17,360 bases of DNA from Alphaproteobacteria bacterium (GTDB taxonomy: Bacteria; Pseudomonadota; Alphaproteobacteria; Sphingomonadales; Sphingomonadaceae), in NCBI GenBank assembly GCA_028293005.1, contig JAQGLH010000143.1, positions 1 to 17,360 of the forward strand, given 5' to 3'. A program made the translations under genes and the position numbers. The notes below the pieces were generated by a model. It saw nothing but the letters and a program-made list of their open reading frames with translations, was not told the DNA's origin and made no database searches. Positions 8,432 to 16,864 of this stretch are shown here, in pieces (position 1 is the stretch's first letter; every line of letters starts with the position of its first letter).

Positions 8432-10873
8432 GTGGGCCCAGACATGGCATCCACACCGCTCGCATTTTCCGGCAGCTTCGCTGCGCCAAATCGCTCCGGC
8501 AATCGCTCCGGGGCTAGCGCGCTCGCCGCCGCGCTCCTGATTCTCGCCGCCGCGGGCTCGGCCGCGCTGCTGCTTTTTGCGGTCGGCGATCCGTTGTTCG
8601 CCGGGGCGTTCGCCGCGGGGCTGCTCGGCGTCGGCGCGATCGTGATGCTGCGCGCGAGGCTCGGTGCGCGCGATGCGGGCGAGGCGCTGCCGGCGGGGAC
8701 CGACATCGCCCTTCTGCGCGCCGCGATCGACGTCACGGCCAACGCCGTCGCGATCACCGATGGAGGCGGACGCCTGCTGTGCGCCAACGAGGCTTATGCA
8801 AGCTGGTTCGGTGGCTATGCGACGGCGCCCGATCTCGCATTCGGAGAGCGTGAGCAGGAACGGCTGCAGCATGCCGCGGTCGCCGCGCGCCGTGACGGCA
8901 TGGCGGCGATCGAGCAATTCGGCACCGACGGCGGCAAGCTGCGGGCCGAGCTCAGCCGTGAAGGCGCCGATCACCAATATCTGGTCTGGCGCTTCAAGCG
9001 CAGCAACGCGCTCGATCTCACCGCCGAGGCGCGCAGCCTGCTCACCGGCGAAGCGGGGCACCGCATCGGCGAGGCCGGCTTGATGGCGGTGCTCGCCGAC
9101 GCCGACGGCGCGCTCGTCGCCGCCAATCGCGTGTTCCTGCTGCGCGCGACCGGCAATGCCGACGCTACGGCCGTGGGAACGCCGCTGGTCGGCCTGCTCA
9201 CCGCCACCGAGGAAGGCCAGTTCAGCCTCGCGAGCGAAGGAAGCGGCGCGACACCGCTGCGCATCGTCCAGATCCCGATCGCCGATGGCGGCAATCCGCT
9301 GACCCTGTTCCTGCTGCTCGACGATGGTGACGGCGGCTTCCGCCGGCTCGGCAAGGACGACACCGCGCACATCAACGCCTTGCTCGATATCCTGCCGTTG
9401 GGGCTGGCGCTCGCCAACGTCGACGGCCGCTTCATCTATCTCAACAAGGCGTTCCGCAAGGCGGCCGCGCTCGCCGAGGAGACGAAGGCAGTGTATCCGG
9501 GCGACCTCGTCGTCAGCGAGGACAAGGCGGCGGTGTCGGACCTCGTTCGCCGTTTCGCGCGTGGCCCGTCCGCCGCCAGCGACATCGCCGTGCGGCTCAA
9601 GTCCAATCCCGAAGAGCCGGTCGCGCTGACGATCGCCGGCGTCCGCGGTCTCGGCCAGGCCGCGGTCCTCCTCTCGCTCAAGGACAATAGCGAGGAGGAC
9701 CGCTTGAAGCGGCAGATCGCGCAGGCGACCAAGATGCAGGCAGTCGGCCAGCTCGCGGGCGGCGTCGCCCACGATTTCAACAACATCCTGACCGCGATCA
9801 TCGGCTATTGCGACCTGATGCTGATGCGCCACACGCCGGGCGACAGCGACTATGACGACATCCAGCAGATCAGGAGCAATTCGAACCGCGCCGCGGGCCT
9901 GACGCGGCAGCTGCTCGCTTTCTCGCGCCAGCAGACGCTGCGGCCGCAGGTACTTCAGCTCCCCGACGTGATCGCCGAGGTCTCCAACCTGTTGAAGCGC
10001 CTGCTCGGCGAGACGGTCACGCTGCAGGTCAAGCATGGCCGCAGCCTCGGCGCAGTTCGCGCCGATCCCGGCCAGCTCGAGCAGGTGATCGTCAATCTGT
10101 GCGTCAACGCGCGCGACGCGATGCCCAAGGGCGGCACGCTGACGTTGCACACCTATTCGGTCTCGACCGATGACGTCAGGCGGATGGGAAGCGACATCCT
10201 CCCGATCGCCGATTACACTGCACTGCGCGTCTCGGACACCGGGACGGGAATCCCGCCCGCGATCCTGAGCAAGATCTTCGAGCCGTTCTTCACGACCAAG
10301 GAGGTCGGCAAGGGAACCGGGCTCGGCCTTTCGACCGTCTACGGCATCGTCAAGCAATCGGGCGGCTTCATCTTCGCCGATTCGGAGCCACGCAAGGGCA
10401 GCAGCTTCACCATCTATTTGCCGGTCCACGCCGCCGGCGCGGTCAATGTGTCCGAGAAGGGCAAGGCGAAGACGGCACCCGGCGAGCTGTGGGGCACCGG
10501 CACGATCCTGATCGTCGAGGACGAGGCGATGGTTCGCGCCGTCGCCGAGCGCGCGCTGACGCGGCACGGCTATACGGTGCTCACCGCCGAAAGCGGCGAG
10601 GCGGCGCTCGAGATCCTGGGCCGCGAGGAGAAGGTCGATCTGATGATCTCGGACGTGGTGATGCCGTCGATGGACGGACCGACGACGGTGCGCGAGGCGC
10701 GCAAGACCCACCCCGACCTCCCGATCCTGTTCATCTCGGGCTATGCGGAGGAGCAATTGCGCAAGTCGATCGACCTCGAGCGGGTCGCGTTCCTCGCCAA
10801 GCCATTCTCGGTGCAGAAGCTGGCCGAGGCCGCGCGCGACGCTTTGCTCGGGAATAATGCCGCGTCGAAATAG
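8432..10873 (+). CDS. cckA: Cell-cycle hybrid histidine kinase CckA
   Basis: CckA is the membrane hybrid kinase/phosphatase that, through ChpT, controls CtrA and CpdR in alphaproteobacteria. The 813 residues comprise two hydrophobic spans (about 29-50 and 53-73), three PAS-like segments (from about 93, 212 and 313), the dimerisation/phosphoacceptor helix with His447 in GGVAHDFNN, and an ATPase domain. The ATPase shows N-box [11 protein letters not shown] (555 onward), G1 DTGTGIPP (602) and [10 protein letters not shown]. The C-terminal receiver (about 690-810) has Glu696-Asp697, phospho-acceptor Asp741 and Lys790. Start: AAGG (8421-8424) is 7 nt before GTG 8432; ATG 8444 in the same frame is the alternative (809 residues). 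ChpT and CtrA are not in this window. A single-domain receiver follows 37 bp later. Confidence 0.94.
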   Translation: MGPDMASTPLAFSGSFAAPNRSGNRSGASALAAALLILAAAGSAALLLFAVGDPLFAGAFAAGLLGVGAIVMLRARLGARDAGEALPAGTDIALLRAAIDVTANAVAITDGGGRLLCANEAYASWFGGYATAPDLAFGEREQERLQHAAVAARRDGMAAIEQFGTDGGKLRAELSREGADHQYLVWRFKRSNALDLTAEARSLLTGEAGHRIGEAGLMAVLADADGALVAANRVFLLRATGNADATAVGTPLVGLLTATEEGQFSLASEGSGATPLRIVQIPIADGGNPLTLFLLLDDGDGGFRRLGKDDTAHINALLDILPLGLALANVDGRFIYLNKAFRKAAALAEETKAVYPGDLVVSEDKAAVSDLVRRFARGPSAASDIAVRLKSNPEEPVALTIAGVRGLGQAAVLLSLKDNSEEDRLKRQIAQATKMQAVGQLAGGVAHDFNNILTAIIGYCDLMLMRHTPGDSDYDDIQQIRSNSNRAAGLTRQLLAFSRQQTLRPQVLQLPDVIAEVSNLLKRLLGETVTLQVKHGRSLGAVRADPGQLEQVIVNLCVNARDAMPKGGTLTLHTYSVSTDDVRRMGSDILPIADYTALRVSDTGTGIPPAILSKIFEPFFTTKEVGKGTGLGLSTVYGIVKQSGGFIFADSEPRKGSSFTIYLPVHAAGAVNVSEKGKAKTAPGELWGTGTILIVEDEAMVRAVAERALTRHGYTVLTAESGEAALEILGREEKVDLMISDVVMPSMDGPTTVREARKTHPDLPILFISGYAEEQLRKSIDLERVAFLAKPFSVQKLAEAARDALLGNNAASK

Positions 10874-10910
10874 GTTTTGATTTTTTTCATTCTAGCCTTA
10901 ATCGAGCGTC
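10874..10910 (+). promoter_or_regulatory. AT-rich gap before the receiver gene, possible promoter
   Basis: This is one of the most T-rich short stretches in the window, with TTTTGATTTTTTT at 10875-10887. TTGATT (10877-10882) and TAATCG (10899-10904), 16 nt apart, are a candidate -35/-10 pair. That would start transcription at about the GTG start codon. No stem precedes the T run, so it is not an intrinsic terminator for cckA. Confidence 0.25.
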
Positions 10911-11285
10911 GTGTCCGCCAGTCGTTCCATCCTGATCGTTGAAGACGAACCGCTGATCGCGATGATGCTCGAGGATTTCCTCGATTCGCTCGGCCACAGG
11001 ATCGCCGGCATCGTCGACAGCGTCGCGGAGGCCATGGCCAAGATCGACGAAGGCGGTTTCGATCTCGCGATCCTCGACGTCCATCTGAAGGGCGAGCATG
11101 TCTGGCCGATCGCCGACCGGCTGCTCGAGGAGGGGGTGCCGTTCGTTTTCGCCACCGGCGGCCATATCGAGCCGCCGCCGCCCGCGCATGCGGCGGCGCC
11201 GGTGCTTGCCAAGCCCTATACGATCGACGCCATCGAGCCTGCGCTCGCCGCGGCCTGCGCCAACGGGTCTTCGGCCGCGGGCTGA
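10911..11285 (+). CDS. Single-domain response regulator, PFxFATG[G/Y] type
   Basis: Stand-alone receiver of 124 residues with no output domain, so it presumably acts by protein contact or as a phosphate relay. The acidic pocket is Glu11-Asp12-Glu13 in IVEDEP, the phospho-acceptor is Asp56 in LAILDVHL, the switch Thr82 lies in PFVFATGG (77-84) and the conserved Lys101 in LAKPY. PFVFATGG matches the PFxFATG[G/Y] motif that defines the 'FAT GUY' receivers, known from Sinorhizobium Sma0114 and from SdrG, which acts in the Sphingomonas general stress response. Whether this protein is the SdrG orthologue cannot be decided here. The start is GTG 10911 with only a weak GAG 4 nt upstream. It lies 37 bp after cckA, so it may be a CckA partner or simply a neighbour. 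Confidence 0.9.
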   Translation: MSASRSILIVEDEPLIAMMLEDFLDSLGHRIAGIVDSVAEAMAKIDEGGFDLAILDVHLKGEHVWPIADRLLEEGVPFVFATGGHIEPPPPAHAAAPVLAKPYTIDAIEPALAAACANGSSAAG

Positions 11286-11294
11286 CCGGCCCGC
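11277..11294 (+). terminator. Possible terminator hairpin after the receiver gene
   Basis: GCGGGC-TGACCG-GCCCGC is a perfect 6-bp GC stem with a 6-nt loop that contains the stop codon of the receiver gene. No T run follows, so it is a weak call for the end of the dapA-cckA-receiver stretch. Confidence 0.3.
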
Positions 11295-11365
11295 CACGGA
11301 TCATTCATCGCCGCATTCCACAAATAGAGGTCGCTCGCCGGCGCGCCCACACGGGCGGCGCATTC

Positions 11366-11403
11366 GTTTCCTACTTGTTCTCATGGAACATAACATGTAC
11401 ATC
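11366..11403 (+). promoter_or_regulatory. Probable SOS-controlled recA promoter with LexA-box-like sites
   Basis: GTTT-N7-GTTC (11366-11380) differs by one base from the alphaproteobacterial LexA box GTTC-N7-GTTC. Its second half also begins a perfect inverted repeat, TGTTC-TCATG-GAACA (11376-11390). A candidate -35 TTGTTC (11375-11380) lies inside both, with TACATC (11398-11403) 17 nt downstream as a weak -10. An operator overlapping the -35 is what repression of recA would need. The position upstream of recA is the main support; binding is inferred. Confidence 0.5.
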
Positions 11404-11437
11404 GCTTCCTGCGTTGAACCCGCTCGGCGGACATCAT

Positions 11438-11443
11438 AGGAGG
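11438..11443 (+). promoter_or_regulatory. recA ribosome binding site
   Basis: A perfect AGGAGG lies 10 nt before ATG 11454. It favours this start over the internal ATG 11502, which would give the E. coli-like N-terminus [11 protein letters not shown] but has no good ribosome site. Confidence 0.75.
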
Positions 11444-11453
11444 GCATTGAACC

Positions 11454-12527
<1,074 letters not shown>

Positions 12528-12551
12528 CGAGACGTTTTCGATCGATCGGAG

Positions 12552-12587
12552 AAAAGGGCTGGGGAGGGCGACTTCCCCGGCCTTTTT
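12552..12587. terminator. Bidirectional intrinsic terminator between recA and the MFS gene
   Basis: The arms at 12552-12565 and 12574-12587 form a 14-bp stem with two G-U pairs and an 8-nt loop. The stem has a GC core (GGGG with CCCC) and ends in five T on the + strand and four T on the - strand. It sits in the 66-bp gap between two converging stops, so it can end recA transcripts rightward and MFS transcripts leftward. This is the clearest terminator in the window. Confidence 0.9.
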
Positions 12588-12593
12588 CGTGCC

Positions 12594-13850
12594 TCAGCCG
12601 AGTGGCGTGGCGACGTTGCGCGAATTGGCCCAGATCGCGGTCAGCAGCCCGCACACACCGCAGACCGCGAAGGCCAGGACGAGCGGCAGCGTCGTCCCGT
12701 CGAAACATTGGCCGACGGCAAGCCCGATCAGCGCGCCGCCGATCGTGGTGATCGTGCCCTGGACCGAGGAGGCGGTGCCGGCGATGTGACCGAGCGGCTG
12801 CATCGCGAGCGCGTTGAGGTTGGCCGAGGCGAGGCCGAACGAGGCCATCGCCAGCGCCTGGAGGACGACGAACAGGATCAGATGCTCGCCGATCGCAAGC
12901 AACAGGACGAGGTGGAGCAAGGACACCGCCGCGAACGCGTAGAGGGCTGCGAGCATGATCGGCCTCGAGCCGATCCGCTCGACGATCCGCGAGTTGAGGT
13001 AGGAGGTGATCGCCATCGGCCCGGCGATCGATGCGAAGATCACCGCCATCAGGTCGGGACGCTCGAAGATGTCGAAGACGATCTGCTGGATCGAATTGAT
13101 GAACGCGAACAAGGCGCCGACCACCAATGTCAGCGCGAGCGTGTTGCCGATCGAGACGCGCTGATGGAGCGTGGTCGCGATCGCCTCCCTGATCTTGGCG
13201 AGCGACAGCGCCCGGCGTTTTTCGGGCGGGTGCGTCTCGGGAAGGCGCAGCAGCAGCCAGGCGACGAGGAACAGGCCGTAGAGCGCGAGCAGGAAGAAAA
13301 TGAACCGCCAGTTCGCCGCGGCAAGCACGGCTTCGCCGAACGCGGGTGCGAGCACCGGGACAATCATGAAGAGGATGAACGAGAGCGACATGACTCTCGC
13401 CATCGTCGGCCCGTCGAACCGGTCGCGCACCATCGACACCACCAGCACCCGGGTCCCCGCCGCCGCCACGCCCTGCAGCAGGCGCGCGCCAAGCAGCAGG
13501 GTAAAGCTCGCCGCGAGGCCGGTGAGCAGCGAGAAAACGGCGTAGCCGAACAGGCTGACCACCAGGATGGGCTTGCGCCCGAAGCGATCGGAAATCGGGC
13601 CGTAGAGCAATTGGCCGGCGCCGAAGCCGAGCAGGTAGAAAGTGATGATCAGCTGGCGGCGGTTGTCATCCTCCACGCCGAAGCTCGCGCCGATCGAGGG
13701 CAGCGCCGGCAGCATCGAATCGATCGCGACCGCGCCGGCGGCCATCAAGGCCGCGGTGAGGACGATGAATTCGCCGATTCCCGGCCCGCCACGCGCCGGG
13801 CGCGCGGGTGGCGCGGGCTGCTGGGCTGGAGAAAGTCGGTCGCTCATCAT
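12594..13850 (-). CDS. MFS multidrug efflux transporter, Bcr/CflA type
   Basis: Proton-driven inner-membrane exporter of drugs or small metabolites. The 418-residue protein is the normal size for a 12-helix (DHA1) transporter and shows alternating hydrophobic spans throughout. TM1 ends with AIDSMLPALPSIG, where Asp44 and the LPALP stretch are typical of Bcr/CflA proteins. Motif A is GPISDRFGRKPIL (84-96), and RLLQGVAAAGTRVL matches the TM4 motif with its conserved Arg. The substrate cannot be predicted. Two adjacent ATGs (13850, 13847) follow a weak GGGA; the second has the better 7-nt spacing, and a TTG at 13862 is also in frame. The gene diverges from a glutathione S-transferase, which suggests but does not show a detoxification pair. 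Confidence 0.92.
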   Translation of the reverse strand: MMSDRLSPAQQPAPPARPARGGPGIGEFIVLTAALMAAGAVAIDSMLPALPSIGASFGVEDDNRRQLIITFYLLGFGAGQLLYGPISDRFGRKPILVVSLFGYAVFSLLTGLAASFTLLLGARLLQGVAAAGTRVLVVSMVRDRFDGPTMARVMSLSFILFMIVPVLAPAFGEAVLAAANWRFIFFLLALYGLFLVAWLLLRLPETHPPEKRRALSLAKIREAIATTLHQRVSIGNTLALTLVVGALFAFINSIQQIVFDIFERPDLMAVIFASIAGPMAITSYLNSRIVERIGSRPIMLAALYAFAAVSLLHLVLLLAIGEHLILFVVLQALAMASFGLASANLNALAMQPLGHIAGTASSVQGTITTIGGALIGLAVGQCFDGTTLPLVLAFAVCGVCGLLTAIWANSRNVATPLG

Positions 13851-13963
13851 CGTGTCCCGCAACGGCGCCCCGAAAGGCTATCGCGCCATGGGCGACCAAG
13901 CGAGCCGGCACAAGTTTCGTTTCAGCCGGCGCAAAGCTGGGCTAAGGGCGGCAGGACAAGCCT
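13851..13963. promoter_or_regulatory. Divergent MFS/GST promoter region with a spaced direct repeat
   Basis: This 113-bp region carries AGCCGGCACAA (13903-13913) and AGCCGGCGCAA (13924-13934), a direct repeat with 10 of 11 identical bases set exactly 21 bp apart, about two helical turns. Such spacing fits a dimeric regulator bound on one face of the DNA. No regulator gene adjoins, and I see no clear -35/-10 pair. Confidence 0.4.
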
Positions 13964-14587
13964 ATGATCATCGTTCACCATCTCGAAAACAGCCGCTCGC
14001 AGCGTATCCTCTGGCTGCTCGAGGAGCTGGAAATGCCCTATCGGGTGCGGCCCTACGCGCGCGATCCCAAGACGATGCTCGCGCCCGCCGAGCTGAAGGC
14101 TGTCCATCCGCTCGGCAAGTCGCCGACGATCGAGGATGAGGGACGGGTGATCACCGAAAGCGGCGCGATCGTCGAATATCTCGTCGAGAAAGGGGGCGGC
14201 AGGCTCGGCCCGCCGGCCAACCGCGATTCGGTGCTGCTCTACCGGCAATTCCTCCATTATGCCGAGGGCTCGATGATGCCGCCGTTGCTGGCGCTGCTCG
14301 TCATCGACCGGCTCGGCCTGCTGGGAAAGCCTGCGCGGCCGTTCGTCACCAGGCTGCTCGAGGGTCATCTCGACTGGCTCGAGGACGAGCTCTCCAAGCG
14401 CGACTGGTTCGCCGGCGACAGCTTCACCAGCGCCGACATCATGATGAGCTTCCCGCTCGAGCTTTGCCGGCAGCGCGCCGGCCTCGACGCCAGCCGCCCG
14501 CATCTGATCGACTGGCTCGAACGCATTCACGCGCGCCCGGCCTATGGCGCCGCGCTGCAAAAGGGCGGCCACTACGCCTACGCTTGA
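13964..14587 (+). CDS. Glutathione S-transferase family protein
   Basis: Cytoplasmic GST-fold protein of 207 residues, the usual length. The N-terminal thioredoxin-like domain opens with VHHLENSRSQRILWLLEELEMPY. It contains LGKSPTI with the cis-proline Pro54, and the glutathione-binding ESGAIVEYL (Glu65, Ser66). The C-terminal helical domain has the conserved GDSFTSADIMMSFPLE segment (N-capping box and Asp). The N-terminus resembles the GTT1-like group rather than classical beta-class GSTs; this is recollection, and the substrate is unknown. AGGA (13953-13956) is 7 nt before the ATG. It diverges from the MFS exporter and converges on the EF-G-like gene. Confidence 0.92.
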   Translation: MIIVHHLENSRSQRILWLLEELEMPYRVRPYARDPKTMLAPAELKAVHPLGKSPTIEDEGRVITESGAIVEYLVEKGGGRLGPPANRDSVLLYRQFLHYAEGSMMPPLLALLVIDRLGLLGKPARPFVTRLLEGHLDWLEDELSKRDWFAGDSFTSADIMMSFPLELCRQRAGLDASRPHLIDWLERIHARPAYGAALQKGGHYAYA

Positions 14588-14602
14588 TCCGCTTACGCGG
14601 AT
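14587..14602. terminator. Hairpin directly after the GST stop
   Basis: ATCCGC-TTAC-GCGGAT is a perfect 6-bp stem with a 4-nt loop starting on the last base of the stop codon. No T run follows, so it is a moderate-to-weak terminator candidate between convergent genes. Confidence 0.4.
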
Positions 14603-14622
14603 GCCGGCGCAGCCGCAAAGAC

Positions 14623-14637
14623 GAACTAGGCCAGTTC
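14623..14637 (-). terminator. Hairpin over the EF-G-like stop codon
   Basis: GAACT-AGGCC-AGTTC is a perfect 5-bp stem with a 5-nt loop that includes the stop codon of the EF-G-like gene. On the reverse strand it is followed by GTCTTTG, a poor T tract. It is a possible transcript end. Confidence 0.25.
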
Positions 14638-16650
14638 TACCTCGCGATGCACCACATCCTCGGCGAGCCTGCCGTTGAGCTCGGCGAGATGGTCGTAGTG
14701 CGCGGTGTAGCTCGCCAGCCCGTGGCTGAGCGAGCGTAGCTCGGCATCGAGGCCGCGCAGCTCGGCTTCGGGCAGCATCGCCTCGATCCGGTCCCAGCGC
14801 GACCAGCCTTCGCGGGGGATGATGCCGAGCATCTGGCCACGCCGGGCGGCGATCGCGGAGGTGACGCGCGAGGTTGCGCTGCTTGGGCTCATGATCACCA
14901 GTCGGTGGATCGGCTCGAGCAAATGCGGTGCTGCCGCGGCGAGCGCCTGGGCCATCGCAATCCGCCCAGCGGTGCGGAACGCAAGCTCGGAGCTGTCGAC
15001 GCTGTGGTAGGAGCCGTCGGTCAAGGTCACCGCGACATCGACAACCGGAAATCCGAGCGGGCCTTTGGCCATCGCATCGCGCACGCCTTGCTCGACCGCG
15101 GGGATCCATTGCTTGGGGACCGCGCCGCCCGTGATGCGGACGTCGAAGCGGAAACCTTCACCGGGCTCCAGCGGGCGAAGCTCGACCACGACATCGCCGA
15201 ACTGGCCGTGGCCGCCGGATTGTTTCTTGTGGCGGCCGCGCTGGGTCACGTTCTTGCGGATCGACTCCTTGTAGCCGATCGCCGGGGTGCTGGAGTCGAC
15301 CGCGACGCCGTAGCGGCGCTTGAGGCGGGCGAGGGTGACGGCAAGGTGCTCGTCGTTGACGCCGCTGAGCCGCGTCTCGTGGAGCGCCTCGTCCTGTTCC
15401 CAGCGTAGCGACCGGTCCTCCTCGACGAGCTTGTGCAGCGCCGCGGAGAGGCGAACGTCGTCCTTGCGGTCGCGCGTCGTGATCGCAAGCATATGGTTGC
15501 TCGCGGGCAGCTCGAGCTGCGGCGGGGGGGGCGTCGCGCCCGCGCTGCCCAGCCATTCGCCGGCGCGGACTGCCTCCGCTTTTGCGATCGCGACGATGTC
15601 GCCGATTTCCGCCCGCCGGATCTTGATCACTTTCTCGCCTTGCATCGCGAACAAGGCGCCGACACGGATCGGGTCGTCGGCTGCCGTCGTGAGCTCGGCG
15701 CCTTCCTCGAGCGCGCCGCCGAACACGCGGGCCAGCGCAAGCCGGCCGACCGCGCTGCCGTGCGAAACCTTGAACACGAACGCGCAGCCGTGTTCGGCGC
15801 CGAGCCGCTCGGCGGCCTTGGCCGGCCGCGGGGCTTCATGGCGCAACGCCTTCAGCAGCCGCCTGACGCCAAAGCCGTTGAGCGCCGAGCCGAACAGCAC
15901 CGGCACGGCGAGCGTCTCGCCGGTCTCGCGCGCGAGGTCGGCCAACACGGTGGCAGGGTCGGGCGACTCGTCCATCAGCAATTGCTCGAGGAGGACGTCG
16001 TCATGATCGGCAAGCTGTTCGAGCATCCGGAAGCGATCGTTCGCTTCGCGCTCAGCAAGCTCGGCGGGGATCGCGGCAGCCTCGGACGGCTTTCCCGGGC
16101 GATATTCATAGGCGCGTTCAAGCGCGATATCGACGAATCCGCTGATCCGCTCGCCCTCGCGTATCGGGATCTGCCGCGCGATCAGCGGCTCGCCGCTCAG
16201 CGGCCGAAGCGCTTCGAGCAGATCGCGCATGCTGCCTCGCGCCTGATCGGCCTTGTTGACGAAGATCAGATGCGGGATCGCCTGCGCGTCGAGCTGCCGG
16301 AGCATCGGCTCGGCCAGCGCGGCACGCTCGGGATCGGGATCGACGACGACGATCGCAATGTCGGCGACCGCGACTCCGAGCGCGCCGTCGGCGGCGAAGC
16401 CGGCCGAGCCCGGGCAATCGACGAGTGCGAAGCTGTCGCCAAGATAGTCGAAGCGCATCAGGTTGAGCTCGGTCGAGCCGCCCCGCGCCCGCGCCTCCGC
16501 GCTCGGGTCACCGACGCTGGTTCCGGCGTCGACCGAACCCTGGCGGTCGGTCGTCCCGGCGGCATGCAGCAATGCCTCTGCCAAAGTGGTCTTGCCGCTG
16601 CCGCCTGGCCCGACCAGAGCGACGGTCCTGCTTCCCGATCTTTCCGGCAT
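14626..16650 (-). CDS. Elongation factor G-like GTPase (EF-G paralogue)
   Basis: Translation-factor GTPase of 674 residues with the five-domain EF-G layout: G domain (about 8-275), II (287-370), III (383-455), IV (456-570) and V (575-674). The P-loop is GPGGSGKT (14-21), G4 is NKAD (132-135) and G5 is GSALNGFG (254-261). Domain IV keeps SGGHGQFGDV (478-487). Two G-domain points differ from canonical EF-G: G3 reads DCPGS (78-82) where EF-G has DxPGH, so the catalytic His is Ser, and switch I has ARGGST in place of RGITI. These mark it as the EF-G-like (EF-G2) group, whose members have altered ribosome-dependent GTP hydrolysis where tested; its role here is unknown. ATG 16650 is chosen because GGAGGAG lies 6 nt upstream. 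It converges on the GST gene and diverges from an unknown gene. Confidence 0.92.
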   Translation of the reverse strand: MPERSGSRTVALVGPGGSGKTTLAEALLHAAGTTDRQGSVDAGTSVGDPSAEARARGGSTELNLMRFDYLGDSFALVDCPGSAGFAADGALGVAVADIAIVVVDPDPERAALAEPMLRQLDAQAIPHLIFVNKADQARGSMRDLLEALRPLSGEPLIARQIPIREGERISGFVDIALERAYEYRPGKPSEAAAIPAELAEREANDRFRMLEQLADHDDVLLEQLLMDESPDPATVLADLARETGETLAVPVLFGSALNGFGVRRLLKALRHEAPRPAKAAERLGAEHGCAFVFKVSHGSAVGRLALARVFGGALEEGAELTTAADDPIRVGALFAMQGEKVIKIRRAEIGDIVAIAKAEAVRAGEWLGSAGATPPPPQLELPASNHMLAITTRDRKDDVRLSAALHKLVEEDRSLRWEQDEALHETRLSGVNDEHLAVTLARLKRRYGVAVDSSTPAIGYKESIRKNVTQRGRHKKQSGGHGQFGDVVVELRPLEPGEGFRFDVRITGGAVPKQWIPAVEQGVRDAMAKGPLGFPVVDVAVTLTDGSYHSVDSSELAFRTAGRIAMAQALAAAAPHLLEPIHRLVIMSPSSATSRVTSAIAARRGQMLGIIPREGWSRWDRIEAMLPEAELRGLDAELRSLSHGLASYTAHYDHLAELNGRLAEDVVHREVELA

Positions 16651-16864
16651 GATTCTCTCCTCCGTGCCCGGGCGCCGGTCCGCAAGAGAGCGCGTCAGCG
16701 CCATTCCTCGGCACAGACTCCACCCATAAGGCCCGAAGCGCAAGAGCCGATCGGCTGGACCGACGGCGATCGAGGCGAAGCGTTCCCGCTGCCGGAACGC
16801 GGCTGCGTCAGCGACGTTGTTGCAGGGTGGTTCAAGATGGGTGAATCGCGAGTTGGAGTCTGTG
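16651..16864. promoter_or_regulatory. Divergent intergenic region with dense dyad symmetry
   Basis: At 214 bp this is the longest gene-free stretch. CACAGACTCCA (16712-16722) recurs inverted as TGGAGTCTGTG (16854-16864), which also contains the GGAG ribosome site of the + strand gene. ATGGGT lies near both copies in the matching orientation. Between them are the 12-bp palindrome AGCCGATCGGCT (16745-16756) and GCGTTCC-N7-GGAACGC (16780-16800). GCGTCAGCG occurs twice directly (16692, 16805). The reverse-strand ribosome site GGAGGAG is at 16657-16663. No clear -35/-10 pair is seen. Confidence 0.55.

Noticed and set aside
7976..10756. A 926-codon open frame on the reverse strand opposite the M13 peptidase end and cckA
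   Set aside because: It lies entirely opposite two clearly recognised genes. Its product is Arg- and Asp-rich with no recognisable domain, as expected from the antisense of GC-rich genes with few stop codons.
12708..13967. A 419-codon open frame on the + strand opposite the MFS gene
   Set aside because: The product is extremely rich in Arg, Glu, Gln and His with no hydrophobic core; it is the antisense of the transporter.
13922..15109. A 395-codon reverse-strand frame spanning the GST gene and the end of the EF-G-like gene
   Set aside because: It overlaps two recognised genes in the wrong frame. Where it crosses the EF-G-like gene it is simply another frame of that gene.
16712..16864. A miniature transposable element bounded by the 11-bp inverted repeat
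   Set aside because: No target-site duplication flanks the arms, no other copy is seen in the window, and one arm contains the ribosome site of the adjacent gene. It is kept only as an inverted-repeat observation.
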